A stretch of 28,552 bases of DNA, from NCBI GenBank assembly GCA_037440765.1, contig JBBITL010000058.1, positions 1-28,552 of the forward strand, given 5' to 3'. The notes under the pieces are model-generated. The model ran no database searches. It had not been told where the DNA came from and was given only the letters and a program-made list of their open reading frames with translations. Shown here one piece after another: positions 1 to 8,085 of this stretch. Each line of letters opens with the position of its first letter. Position 1 is the first letter of the stretch. The translations under genes were made by a program, and so were the position numbers. The DNA is from DTKY01 sp037440765 (GTDB taxonomy: Bacteria > Acidobacteriota > Terriglobia > Bryobacterales > Bryobacteraceae).

Positions 1-90
1 CCCCGTTACCGCCGTGAAAGGGCGATGTCCTAGGCCGGGCTAGACGATGGGGACGGTGCTTCTTTGCTCGGACGGACTACTCCTTCCACT

Positions 91-567
91 TTAGCGGTCC
101 CGGCCCGTGGCGTCAACCAGTTCACGCCGCACCCGCTCCAGCAGGAAGGGCACCTTCGCCGCGATTGCCGGCGACAGCCCCGGGCCCGCGGCGGCCGAGT
201 CGATGGCCACGGCGATGAGCTTGAAGCGCACTTCTCTCAGGTGCGGCTCCGTGATCTGCAACAGCCGGATAGCTGCGGCCGCCGACATAGCGTGCGCGCC
301 TGACTGGGTGATCTCCAGTTCCGGGAAATCGTCCTCGAAGATATGCAGCCTGCCCGGCTCTGAGAGGTCCAGGATAGCGTCCAGCAGCGTCACGCGCCGG
401 CGGCCCGCCATCAAACCGGCGCACGCCAGCAGGTCCGATCCCCCCTCGACTACCTCGACCTCATCTGGCAGCCGTGGGTCCGCGGCGAGCCGGCCGGCGA
501 GAACGCAGCCGATCCCCTCGTCGCCCATGAGGGTGTTGCCGAGGCCGACCACCAGGTGCGGCTTCAC
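91..567 (-). CDS. [NiFe] hydrogenase maturation endopeptidase (HyaD/HybD family), group 3b operon
   Basis: A 158-residue protein of the family that clips the C-terminal peptide from the hydrogenase large subunit after nickel insertion. The N-terminal GLGNTLMGDEGIG motif is present. Glu17, Asp63 and His92 fall where HybD has its nickel-binding Glu16, Asp62 and His93, so the enzyme looks active. Length is normal for the family. The start is GTG, and its first bases overlap the stop of the upstream histidine kinase as GTGA, which fixes the start and implies translational coupling. It is the last gene of the hyhBGSL operon, so its likely substrate is the HyhL precursor. The hox operon has a separate, divergent endopeptidase. 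The family call is firm; the pairing with HyhL is inferred from position. Confidence 0.93.
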   Translation of the reverse strand: MKPHLVVGLGNTLMGDEGIGCVLAGRLAADPRLPDEVEVVEGGSDLLACAGLMAGRRRVTLLDAILDLSEPGRLHIFEDDFPELEITQSGAHAMSAAAAIRLLQITEPHLREVRFKLIAVAIDSAAAGPGLSPAIAAKVPFLLERVRRELVDATGRDR

Positions 568-2570
568 GCCTGGCCGTTCCGGGCGGCGCCCACGGCGGCG
601 GGCATACGCACCGTGAACGTCGTCCCCCTGCCCACCTCGCTGTCGACCAGGATCGTGCCCTTGTGCGAGGCGACGATGCCGTAGGCGATGGAAAGCCCCA
701 GGCCGGTGCCCTGGCCGCTTGGCTTGGTGCTGAAGAAGGGATCGAAGATCCGTCCGACGTCTTCCGGCGGAATACCACGGCCCGTGTCGGAGATCTGCAC
801 TTCCACGGCGTCCTCCTGGGGCGAGGCCCGGGTTCTGATGCTTATGGTCCCCTGCTCCCCCATGGCCTGCGCGCCGTTCACGAGAATATTCATGAACACC
901 TGCTGGAGTTCGCTCCTGTCGGCCAGCACCGCCGGAAGTTGCGGGTCGTACTCCCTTACCACCGTCACGTTGAAGAAGGTGGCCTGCTTGGTCATGAGCG
1001 ACAGGGTGTCATCAACGACCTTGTTCAGATCCACCAGTTCGGCGCTCATCTTGGACTGGCGCGAGAACTCCAGCAGCCCCCTCACGATGTCGCGGCAGCG
1101 TTGGCTCTGGTGCACGACCTCCTCGAGGTTCTCGCGGTTGGGGTCTCCCGCCGGCATGTCCTCCAGGCTGATGCTGGTCAGCGCCAGGATGCCGCCCAAA
1201 GGGTTGTTGATCTCGTGGGCCACGCCGGCCGCCAGCATGCCGAGCGACGCCAGCCTCTCGGACTGCGAGACCCGGGCCTGCATGGCCACCAGTTCCTCGC
1301 TCCTTTGCCGGACCTTCTCTTCCAGGGTCCGGCCCCACTCCTCCAGGTCGCCCTTCATGGCTCTCAGGCTCTTCAACATGCTGTTAAAGGACTGGGCCAG
1401 CAGAGCAAGTTCCCCCTGGTCGCCCGCCTCGACCTCCTGGTCCAGGTCTCCGGCTGCGATGTTGCGCGTGGCGGCCACCATCTGCCCGACCGGGCGCGTG
1501 ATGTGGCTGATCTCGTAGTAGGTCGTGGCGATGATCAGAATGAAGCCGATGGTGGCGATGGCGAAGAACGACATGATTACCCGGTCCCGGATCGCGGTGT
1601 AGGCTCTTTCCAGCACGCCGACGTAGAGCGCGCCGATGACCTCGCCCCGGAGGTTCCGGATGGGCTCGTAACGGCTGATGAACCAATCGCTGAGCACGAA
1701 GGCGCGTCCTCGCCAGGACTCGCCGCGTACCAGGACCGCGTCCTGCACCTCCGCCGAGATCATGGTTCCGACGGCGCGCTCCCCGGCGGGGTTCAGCACG
1801 TTGGTGGAAACACGCACGCCGTTCTGAAAGATGGTCACCGTGCCCACGTCCCGCCCTTCGAACTGCTCTCCGCTGTAGATGAGTTGCCAGACGCGGTCCA
1901 CAATACTGAAGTTGCGGTTCAGCAGCACGCCTCCGTAGAGTGCCCCTTGAATCTCGCCGTCCGGTCCCCGGACCGGGGTGGCCGCCACCAGCGCCATGCC
2001 CGAAGTCTCCTCCAGCCCTCCCGCCGGTCTGGACTGGGGTGTCGCCACCGGCTTCACCCGCGCCCGCTCCGGCAGGCTGGAGTGCTCGCGTGCCAGCAAG
2101 TCCGCCGGGAGAATCTCCGTGGAGTCGGCGGTGGAGCCCTTGAGCGCCGCCGCCACAACACTGATCGAGGAAACGTCGTCGCCGGCCTGGCCGGGCTGTG
2201 AGGACCGGAGCGCCACCCGGCCAGTCCGGTCGGTGAGTGTGAGAAAATCGAACCCCTGCTCCCGGCGGATGCCGTCGAGGTAATGAAGAAGGAGCTTCTG
2301 CCGGCCACCGGCCAGGTACTGGGAAACGGCGGTTCCGGAGGCTGCCAGCCGAACCGTCAGCCGGAGCGTCTGGAGCTGTTCGTCATAGATGGTGCGCGCG
2401 GTGACCCAGTCGTTGTCCACGCTGCGCCGCACCTGCATCATGATGGTGGAGCTTACGATGTAGGAGCCGACCACCGATGTGACCAGGCCGCCGATCCCTA
2501 ACACCACGAGGTAGTGCGAGATGAGTCTCGCCTTCAGGGTCCGGCGGATGGCTTTGGTGTCAGGGGGCAT
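564..2570 (-). CDS. Membrane-bound sensor histidine kinase (Cache-like sensor, HAMP, HisKA, HATPase)
   Basis: A 668-residue kinase. A first membrane segment lies at about residues 17-42, a large extracytoplasmic sensor at about 45-328 and a second membrane segment at about 331-351. HAMP (about 352-404) and a coiled-coil stretch (about 405-440) follow. The phosphoacceptor is His452 in AHEINNP. The ATPase domain has an N box near Asn565, DTGRGI at 595-600 and GTGLGLS near 621. The sensor contains an ALYGGV repeat near 210 and an ALYVGV repeat near 314, as often seen in Cache-type sensors. It starts 11 bases inside the end of hyhL and overlaps the next endopeptidase as GTGA, so it is an integral hydrogenase-operon gene. 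The ligand is unknown. Stand-alone receivers upstream in the same operon are candidate partners. Confidence 0.93.
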   Translation of the reverse strand: MPPDTKAIRRTLKARLISHYLVVLGIGGLVTSVVGSYIVSSTIMMQVRRSVDNDWVTARTIYDEQLQTLRLTVRLAASGTAVSQYLAGGRQKLLLHYLDGIRREQGFDFLTLTDRTGRVALRSSQPGQAGDDVSSISVVAAALKGSTADSTEILPADLLAREHSSLPERARVKPVATPQSRPAGGLEETSGMALVAATPVRGPDGEIQGALYGGVLLNRNFSIVDRVWQLIYSGEQFEGRDVGTVTIFQNGVRVSTNVLNPAGERAVGTMISAEVQDAVLVRGESWRGRAFVLSDWFISRYEPIRNLRGEVIGALYVGVLERAYTAIRDRVIMSFFAIATIGFILIIATTYYEISHITRPVGQMVAATRNIAAGDLDQEVEAGDQGELALLAQSFNSMLKSLRAMKGDLEEWGRTLEEKVRQRSEELVAMQARVSQSERLASLGMLAAGVAHEINNPLGGILALTSISLEDMPAGDPNRENLEEVVHQSQRCRDIVRGLLEFSRQSKMSAELVDLNKVVDDTLSLMTKQATFFNVTVVREYDPQLPAVLADRSELQQVFMNILVNGAQAMGEQGTISIRTRASPQEDAVEVQISDTGRGIPPEDVGRIFDPFFSTKPSGQGTGLGLSIAYGIVASHKGTILVDSEVGRGTTFTVRMPAAVGAARNGQA

Positions 2571-3867
2571 TCCGCCTGCGGACCAGATGCACCGAGCAGG
2601 AGATGCACGGGTCGTAGGCCCTCACAATCATCTCGAGCTTTCTTGTCAGGGCCTGGTCGGTGTCGCCCGGGTTCCGCTCCGCGGCGGCGCGCAGGTGGTC
2701 TTCGACGCTGGCGGCGTTGAAGGCCGTGGGCGTGATCACGTCGGCCGCCGTGAGGCGTCCCTGTTCGTCATAGGAGTAGCTATGGACCAGCAGCCCGCGC
2801 GGGGCTTCGGTGACGCCCGTGCCGGAGCCGGCCACGGGGCGGACCGCCACCGGAGCCTCCTGCCGCAGGCCGTCCGCCAGCAACCGCTCCACCGTCCCCA
2901 GCGCCCGCCCTATATCGTAGACAAGCTCGAGCGCCTGCGCCTTGTTGTTGTCCATCGGATTGCCGCTGGTCAGGTTGAGGCCGAACTTCGCCTGGACCCT
3001 GGACAGGCTGCCGTTGAGCATGTCGCCGTTGACGGCGAGGCGCGCGAGCGAGCCCACCATGAAGGGCCGGCCCTTGTACTGGCTGTGCTTGGCGTGGGAG
3101 TGCGCGACGGGGCGCTCGTTGGCGAGCAAGCGATAATCGGCCGCCGCCACGGTGTCGGTCTCGCCGTTCATGCGAACCAGAATCCGGTCCCCGCTGTAGT
3201 AGCCGTAGCCGAACTCGTTGGGGCGCAAGGCGGCGAACACGGTCTCCTTGGAGCAGAACTCGGCCGAGGGCAGGGAGGCCACCAGGTCGATCACGGTCTG
3301 GGAATCGGCCGCCGCCTGGAGCAGGTCGTTGCGCAGCGCGGTCAGTTCATCGGTGGAGGGAAGCTTGCCGAATCCCCCGACTATGGCGTTGACGGGATGA
3401 ACCGCGCGTCCGCCGATAACCTCCTGGATGGTGTTGCCCAGCTTCTTGAGGCGCAACCCCAGGCGGGCGGTGTCGGGAAGGTCCGCGGCCAGCGCCACCA
3501 CGCTGGGGTAGCCCAGATAGTCCGGCACAGCCAGGCAGAACAGGTGCAGCGCGTGGCTCTCGATGTTCTCTCCCCGGTACAGCAGGTCGCGCAGGATCTC
3601 GGTCTGGGGCGTGGGCTTGACGCCGAAGGCGTTCTCGGTAGCCTTGATCGACGACAGCGAGTGCGCCACCGAACAGATGGCGCAAATGCGCGAGACGATC
3701 TGGCTGACGTCCTGATAGCTGCGGCCGCGCGCCAGGGCCTCCAGCAGGCGGGCGCCCTCGAAGATGTCGAAGCGGACGGCGCTGACCGATTTCCCATCCA
3801 TCTCGACGGTGATGCCGCCGTGCCCCTCCACCCTGGCCAGGTGGTTCACCTTGATGGTTCTCGTCAT
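2560..3867 (-). CDS. hyhL: Group 3b [NiFe] hydrogenase large (alpha) subunit
   Basis: A 435-residue catalytic subunit that binds the NiFe(CN)2CO centre. The N-terminal motif RICAICSVAH supplies Cys62 and Cys65; the C-terminal motif DPCISCSVH supplies Cys421 and Cys424. Processing is expected after His427, which would release only eight residues. The start was chosen at the ATG overlapping the stop of hyhS (ATGA); an open frame continues 42 codons upstream but lies inside hyhS. Order and partners (beta, gamma, delta, alpha) match soluble sulfhydrogenase/NADP-reducing hydrogenases of archaeal and bacterial group 3b. In vivo it probably couples NADPH with H2, and some homologues also reduce sulfur. 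Substrate preference cannot be read from the sequence. Confidence 0.93.
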   Translation of the reverse strand: MTRTIKVNHLARVEGHGGITVEMDGKSVSAVRFDIFEGARLLEALARGRSYQDVSQIVSRICAICSVAHSLSSIKATENAFGVKPTPQTEILRDLLYRGENIESHALHLFCLAVPDYLGYPSVVALAADLPDTARLGLRLKKLGNTIQEVIGGRAVHPVNAIVGGFGKLPSTDELTALRNDLLQAAADSQTVIDLVASLPSAEFCSKETVFAALRPNEFGYGYYSGDRILVRMNGETDTVAAADYRLLANERPVAHSHAKHSQYKGRPFMVGSLARLAVNGDMLNGSLSRVQAKFGLNLTSGNPMDNNKAQALELVYDIGRALGTVERLLADGLRQEAPVAVRPVAGSGTGVTEAPRGLLVHSYSYDEQGRLTAADVITPTAFNAASVEDHLRAAAERNPGDTDQALTRKLEMIVRAYDPCISCSVHLVRRRNAP

Positions 3868-4613
3868 TCGTCTTCTCCCCTGAGCGGCGCGAAGGTCCGC
3901 AGCTTCGCGGCGATTTCTTCGCGCGGTATTCCCTTTTCCCCGAACATGTCCAAGGCCGCCTTGACGTTGGCGTCGTCGGCTGGCCCGCGGCATCCCACGC
4001 AGGGGATGTTCAGGCCGGGACAGCGGGCCTCACAACCGGCCACCGACAACGGGCCGCAGCAGACCTCGCCGCGCTCGATCAGGAGGCAGTTGTATTCCTT
4101 GATCCGGCACTCGGTACACACGGGGTAAGCGGGGAACAGCGGAGGGTCTCCCTGCAACAGGCTGGCAACGGCCGACAGCAACTGGCTCTTCTCGATGGGG
4201 CAGCCGGTTATGTTGGAATCCACCTTGACCACCTCGCGCAGCGCGCGGGCCGGCAGGCTGTCGTAGCTGTCGCCCATTTCCCCGTAAACGTCGCGGAGCA
4301 GTCCGGCGCGGTTGCCATTGCGGTCCATCGCAGCCACGCCTCCCCAGACGGCGCAGGTCCCGAGCGCGATCAGGGTCCTGGAACGTTCGCGGATACGCTT
4401 CAGCATGGTCTCGTCCCTCTGCGTGAGGACCGCGCCGTCCACCAGCGCGATGTCGAGCTGGCAGGCCGTGTCGTTGCCGGAAGACGCCATAAGGAAGTCC
4501 TTGATATCAACCAGCCCTGTCAGGGCCAGCAAGTGGTCCTCGCAGTTCAGGATCACGAGCTGATCCCCTGCGCAGCCGGTCAATCCGAATACCCCGAGCG
4601 TTGGTTTCCCCAT
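3864..4613 (-). CDS. hyhS: Group 3b [NiFe] hydrogenase small (delta) subunit
   Basis: A 249-residue Fe-S electron-transfer subunit. Candidate proximal-cluster ligands are Cys14, Cys87 (ALGTCAVWGG) and Cys138 (NITGCPIEK). The usual fourth position of the first CxxC reads CAGD, so Asp17 stands where a cysteine is normally expected. A cysteine-rich C-terminal half (Cys166, 169, 176, 185, 186, 194, 198, 205, 208) can hold two more [4Fe-4S] clusters. No Tat signal is present, so the enzyme is cytoplasmic. The start ATG overlaps the stop of hyhG by one base and the stop overlaps hyhL as ATGA. The HoxY paralogue in this window keeps the ordinary CSGC, so the aspartate is specific to this subunit. 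Confidence 0.92.
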   Translation of the reverse strand: MGKPTLGVFGLTGCAGDQLVILNCEDHLLALTGLVDIKDFLMASSGNDTACQLDIALVDGAVLTQRDETMLKRIRERSRTLIALGTCAVWGGVAAMDRNGNRAGLLRDVYGEMGDSYDSLPARALREVVKVDSNITGCPIEKSQLLSAVASLLQGDPPLFPAYPVCTECRIKEYNCLLIERGEVCCGPLSVAGCEARCPGLNIPCVGCRGPADDANVKAALDMFGEKGIPREEIAAKLRTFAPLRGEDE

Positions 4614-5488
4614 CAGATCATCTCCGGCAAGTTAATCGCATCCCAGTAAGTGAAAATAGGCCCATGCAGGCAAGTGAGCTTGTAGCCGACGCTGCAATGG
4701 TTGCACTTGCCGATGCCGCACTTCATCCGCCGTTCGAGCGACATCAGGATACGGTCCTTGGAGAAGCCCAGGTCAAGCAGGCGCTTCAGTACGTACTTAT
4801 AGACCACGGGAGGGCCGCAGACGGCGGTGTAGGTAGTGGCCGGATTGATAAAGGTATGGTCGAACATGTTGGGCAGAAGGGCTGTATGATGCTTCCAGGT
4901 CCCCGACGGATCGCTGTCCACCGTGAGCAGGCACTTGAGGTCGTCGCGGTCGACGAGCGATGCCAGTTCCTCGCGGAACAGCATTTGGGAAGGGTTCTTG
5001 GCGCCGTACATAAGTGTCACCCCGCGGAAGCTGTCGCGGTTGTCAAGCACGTACCACAGCAGGCTGCGCAGTGACGCCATGCCGAGGCCGCCGGCGACGA
5101 TCAACAGGTCGTTCGAGGCCATGGTCTCCACCGGGAAGCCGTTGCCGTAAGGGCCGCGGAGTCCAACCAGGCTGTTGGTCTGCATGCGGTACATGGAGTT
5201 GGTGACCCGGCCAACCCGCCGGACGCACATCTCCAGGATGCCGGCGCGCGTGGGCGATGAGGAGATCGAAATGGGAGCTTCACCCGCGCCGGGCACGCTC
5301 AGCATCATGAACTGGCCCGGGCGGTAGGTGAACGTCGAAGCCAGATGATCGTCCAGGAAACGCACGGTGAAAAGGTGGTTGTCTTCCACCATCTTGTAGA
5401 TCCGCACGATACGGGCCATGTGCGGCTGGTATGGGTTCGCCGCCGGCGCGACGGCCCGGGCGGTTGCGGTCTGGTTATGCGACGGCAT
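4613..5488 (-). CDS. hyhG: Group 3b hydrogenase gamma subunit, FAD/NAD(P)-binding oxidoreductase
   Basis: A 291-residue flavoprotein of the ferredoxin-NADP reductase/PyrK type that passes electrons between NAD(P)H and the Fe-S subunits. The FAD-binding motif RPGQF lies at 56-60, followed by ISISSSP. The nucleotide-binding glycine-rich segment GGLGMASL is near 133. A C-terminal [2Fe-2S] motif uses Cys257, Cys262, Cys265 and Cys273. The chosen start overlaps hyhB by 14 bases; an internal Met24 just before the conserved ARIVRIYK region is an alternative that would remove a poorly structured N-terminal tail. The next gene, hyhS, overlaps by one base. NADP rather than NAD specificity is inferred from the group, not from a residue seen here. 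Confidence 0.92.
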   Translation of the reverse strand: MPSHNQTATARAVAPAANPYQPHMARIVRIYKMVEDNHLFTVRFLDDHLASTFTYRPGQFMMLSVPGAGEAPISISSSPTRAGILEMCVRRVGRVTNSMYRMQTNSLVGLRGPYGNGFPVETMASNDLLIVAGGLGMASLRSLLWYVLDNRDSFRGVTLMYGAKNPSQMLFREELASLVDRDDLKCLLTVDSDPSGTWKHHTALLPNMFDHTFINPATTYTAVCGPPVVYKYVLKRLLDLGFSKDRILMSLERRMKCGIGKCNHCSVGYKLTCLHGPIFTYWDAINLPEMI

Positions 5489-6506
5489 TCTCGGTCCCCC
5501 TCAACTGGCTGATGACCTCGGTAACGTCAATCTTCACCGGGCAGGTCGAGATGCAGCGCCCGCAGCCGACGCAACTCGGGCGGCCGTACTCGGCGACGAA
5601 GCCGCGCTGCTTGTGGTAGTAGCGGAACTTGAGGCGCGAGGCTCGGGCCCTGCGGAAGTTCTCCCCTCCGGCCACCTGGGCATGGGCCAGGAACAGGCAT
5701 GAATCCCATCTCCGGCTGCGGCTGCCGCTACGGGCGCCCAGTTCCACCTCGTCGGCCACGTCGAAGCAGTAGCAGGTGGGGCAGACCAGGCTGCAGCTTC
5801 CGCACGACAGGCACCGGTCGCCGATCTTGCTCCACAGAGAGCTGGTGTACTCCATCTCGAAGATCTCGGCCAGATCCCGGATCTCGACGTGGAGCTGAAA
5901 GGCTTGCCGCTTGGCCGTTGATCGCCGCTTGTATTCGTCCAGGTCCTCCTGCGTTACCGGCTCGAACAACGCCCCGGTGGCCAGCGCCATGTCGTCGCCG
6001 AGCGCCGTGCCCACCAGCACCTGGTAGCGGTCGCCCAGGTCCTGGAAGAACAGGTCGAAGCCGCGTTCCACGAAATCGGCGCGCATCGAGCGGCAGAAGC
6101 AGTGCTCGTCGGGGGTGCAGTCGATGCCGATGACGGCGATGTTCCTGCGGCGGGCCTGGAAGTACGGATCGTTGTACGCCCCGCTGAAGACCTGTTCCAG
6201 GATATTGATGCCGTAGATGTCGCAGGTATGCACGCCGAACAGTATGATGCGCCGCTCCGAGGCCGGATCGCAGGCCACGTAGCCCTCGCCCTCGCGATAC
6301 TGGAACAGGGTGTCCTTGGCCGGGAGGCAGTACTTCTTCGGCGGCAGTATGGTGCGCTTGTAGTCCAGGCGGATGTCCGACCATCGGGCGAGCCGCCGGA
6401 AGGCATACTTGCCGTTCTGCTCGACCGGAGCGTGCACCTCCCCGAACTGCTGCAACACGGAGGCGAACAGGTCCAGTTTGTCCTTTGGGAGCCTGAGGAC
6501 TTTCAC
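5475..6506 (-). CDS. hyhB: Group 3b hydrogenase beta subunit, 4Fe-4S ferredoxin-type (sulfite reductase subunit A-like)
   Basis: A 343-residue electron-transfer subunit related to anaerobic sulfite reductase subunit A and sulfhydrogenase beta. Two four-cysteine [4Fe-4S] motifs are visible: Cys232/235/238/242 and Cys312/315/318/322. Further cysteines in the N-terminal half (Cys130, Cys136, Cys138) may be structural. The start is a GTG that overlaps the stop of the preceding receiver as GTGA. It is the first structural gene of the group 3b set and is directly fused by overlap to the signalling cassette, so the kinase and receiver genes must be on the same message. Length and motif order fit the family. 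Confidence 0.92.
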   Translation of the reverse strand: MKVLRLPKDKLDLFASVLQQFGEVHAPVEQNGKYAFRRLARWSDIRLDYKRTILPPKKYCLPAKDTLFQYREGEGYVACDPASERRIILFGVHTCDIYGINILEQVFSGAYNDPYFQARRRNIAVIGIDCTPDEHCFCRSMRADFVERGFDLFFQDLGDRYQVLVGTALGDDMALATGALFEPVTQEDLDEYKRRSTAKRQAFQLHVEIRDLAEIFEMEYTSSLWSKIGDRCLSCGSCSLVCPTCYCFDVADEVELGARSGSRSRRWDSCLFLAHAQVAGGENFRRARASRLKFRYYHKQRGFVAEYGRPSCVGCGRCISTCPVKIDVTEVISQLRGTENAVA

Positions 6507-6916
6507 GGCGTCACCCCCTTGGCGGCTGGCTCGCCAAGCCGCTCGCGGATCTTCTCCAGCAGTTGAGGCGGGTCCACCGGCTTGGGAAAGAAGGCGTCGT
6601 GGGCCAACCAGCTCGCCTCGGGCGTGATGCGGAAGCCCGGCACCTGGGAATAAAGTGACGAGACAACGAAGATGGGCACGGCCTTGATCCCGGGGGTCCG
6701 GCGCATCTCCTGAATAGTGAAGAAGCCCTCGGTCCTCTCCCGCATCATGATGTCCATCAAGACCAGATCCGGCCGCTCCGCCTTGGCCACCTTCAGCCCG
6801 TCGTCGCCGTTGCGCGCCTGGAAGACCCTGTAACCGTTGGCCTCCAGAAAGGACGCGATGGCTTCGGCGAAATCCGCGTCGTCGTCAACGATCAGTATCT
6901 TTTTTTGTGAGTCCAT
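6503..6916 (-). CDS. Stand-alone response-regulator receiver (REC) protein
   Basis: A 137-residue single receiver domain with no output domain. The acidic pocket is Asp11-Asp13, the phosphoacceptor is Asp55, the switch residue is Ser86 and the conserved lysine is Lys112 in FFPKPVD. After Asp55 the sequence runs DIMMRERTEG rather than the usual DxxMPxxxG. The Ser-to-Lys stretch is about 26 residues, roughly four longer than CheY. The first receiver of this cassette (8082-8510) shares both oddities, so the two are paralogues of a special subfamily. It starts one base inside the end of the receiver-kinase (TAATG) and overlaps hyhB as GTGA. It probably acts by protein contact, in a phosphorelay or on an enzyme. 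Confidence 0.92.
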   Translation of the reverse strand: MDSQKKILIVDDDADFAEAIASFLEANGYRVFQARNGDDGLKVAKAERPDLVLMDIMMRERTEGFFTIQEMRRTPGIKAVPIFVVSSLYSQVPGFRITPEASWLAHDAFFPKPVDPPQLLEKIRERLGEPAAKGVTP

Positions 6917-8085
6917 TAGGCATCCTTCCCTTCCGCCGGTTCCCGCCAGGCGAGCAGCCTGACCCGGAACGTGGAACCGACGTCAACCTCACTTTCCACA
7001 CTTATGCTGCCTCCCATCTCTGAAACGACCCGCCTGGCGATGGCCAGTCCGAGTCCTGTGCCGGGAGTCTTCCGGACGTCCTGAATCCTGAAGAACTCAC
7101 CGAACAGCATTTGCCGGTACTTGTCGGGAATGCCGATGCCGGTGTCGGCCACCGAGATGATCACTTCGTCAGGCGTCGACTCGGCCGAAACGCTCACCTT
7201 TCCACCCGGCCGGTTGTACTTGATGGCGTTGACCACGAGGTTGTCGAACAGCACGCTCAGGCAGTTCTTGTCCCCCGCCACCGGACAGCCCTCCTCGGGC
7301 ATGCGGTCCTCCAGCACGACTCCTTCGGCGGCGGCCATCACCTCGTAGGTCCTGAGGATCTCGCCGATGGTGGCGGTAAGGTCCACCCTGGTGCGCTGGT
7401 GCGCCAGCCGGCCGCCCTCCAGTCTGGACAGCGTCAACCAGTCCTTGATTATGGCCTGGATCTCCTCGGTCCGGGCCAGGCAGCGGTCCAGCCATTCGCG
7501 GGTCTTCTCGGGCGCCGGATTCTCCAGGCGCCGCAAGACGTCCAGGTATTGATGGATGGCGACCAGCGGCGTCTGCAACTGGTGCGAAACGAATGTAATG
7601 AAGCGGCGTTTCAGCAGCTCGCGCTCCATCTCGGCCTTCTGGCTTTCGAGCAGCAGGCGGCGGTGCTCCAGCCCGCGGTTAACGATCAGGCGCAGTTCGT
7701 CGGGAGAGAAGGGCTTGGGCACGAAATCGAATGCGCCGCACCGCATGGCCTCCACCGCCGTGTCGATGGTGGCGTAGCCGGTGATCACAACTATGACGAT
7801 AAAAGGGTCGATTTCATGCAGGCGGGCGATAACCTCCATCCCGCTTATGCCCGGCATCTTCAGGTCGACCACGGCCATGGCCGGCTTGAGAGAGCTTACG
7901 GCCTCCAGGCCCGCGGAGCCGGTTTCGAAGGTCTCCACTTGCAGGCCCGACCTGCTGAGTATCTTCAGGCAGGCGAGCCTCATGGCGCGGTCGTCTTCGA
8001 TGACGACAATCACCGGCTGCAGGGCTTCGGCGCCCGGAGCGGGGGCCTGGACTCCCGCGAGCGGTACGGGGTCGCCGGGCGTCAC
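6916..8085 (-). CDS. Receiver-histidine kinase hybrid (REC-HisKA-HATPase), soluble
   Basis: A 389-residue protein with no membrane segment. An N-terminal receiver occupies about residues 23-140, with acidic residues at 30-32, phosphoacceptor Asp74 in VVDLKMPG, switch Thr102 and Lys124 in VPKPF. A linker helix leads into a HisKA domain with His168 (FVSHQLQTP) and an HATPase domain with DTGIGIP and GTGLGLA. A receiver in front of the kinase suggests that its activity is set by another kinase, so it may sit in the middle of a relay. The GTG start overlaps the upstream receiver stop as GTGA. This receiver is of the ordinary DxxMP type, unlike its two stand-alone neighbours. Confidence 0.93.
   Translation of the reverse strand: MTPGDPVPLAGVQAPAPGAEALQPVIVVIEDDRAMRLACLKILSRSGLQVETFETGSAGLEAVSSLKPAMAVVDLKMPGISGMEVIARLHEIDPFIVIVVITGYATIDTAVEAMRCGAFDFVPKPFSPDELRLIVNRGLEHRRLLLESQKAEMERELLKRRFITFVSHQLQTPLVAIHQYLDVLRRLENPAPEKTREWLDRCLARTEEIQAIIKDWLTLSRLEGGRLAHQRTRVDLTATIGEILRTYEVMAAAEGVVLEDRMPEEGCPVAGDKNCLSVLFDNLVVNAIKYNRPGGKVSVSAESTPDEVIISVADTGIGIPDKYRQMLFGEFFRIQDVRKTPGTGLGLAIARRVVSEMGGSISVESEVDVGSTFRVRLLAWREPAEGKDA

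Noticed and set aside
1..90. Possible gene or RNA at the left edge
   Set aside because: No motif, good frame or hairpin was recognised in these 90 bases after the endopeptidase stop.
2521..4128. Long open frame on the plus strand across the hyhL/hyhS genes
   Set aside because: It is antisense to well-supported hydrogenase genes, has low-complexity composition and no recognisable domain. GC-rich coding DNA commonly gives such frames. The same applies to 9140-10777 and 11733-13394.
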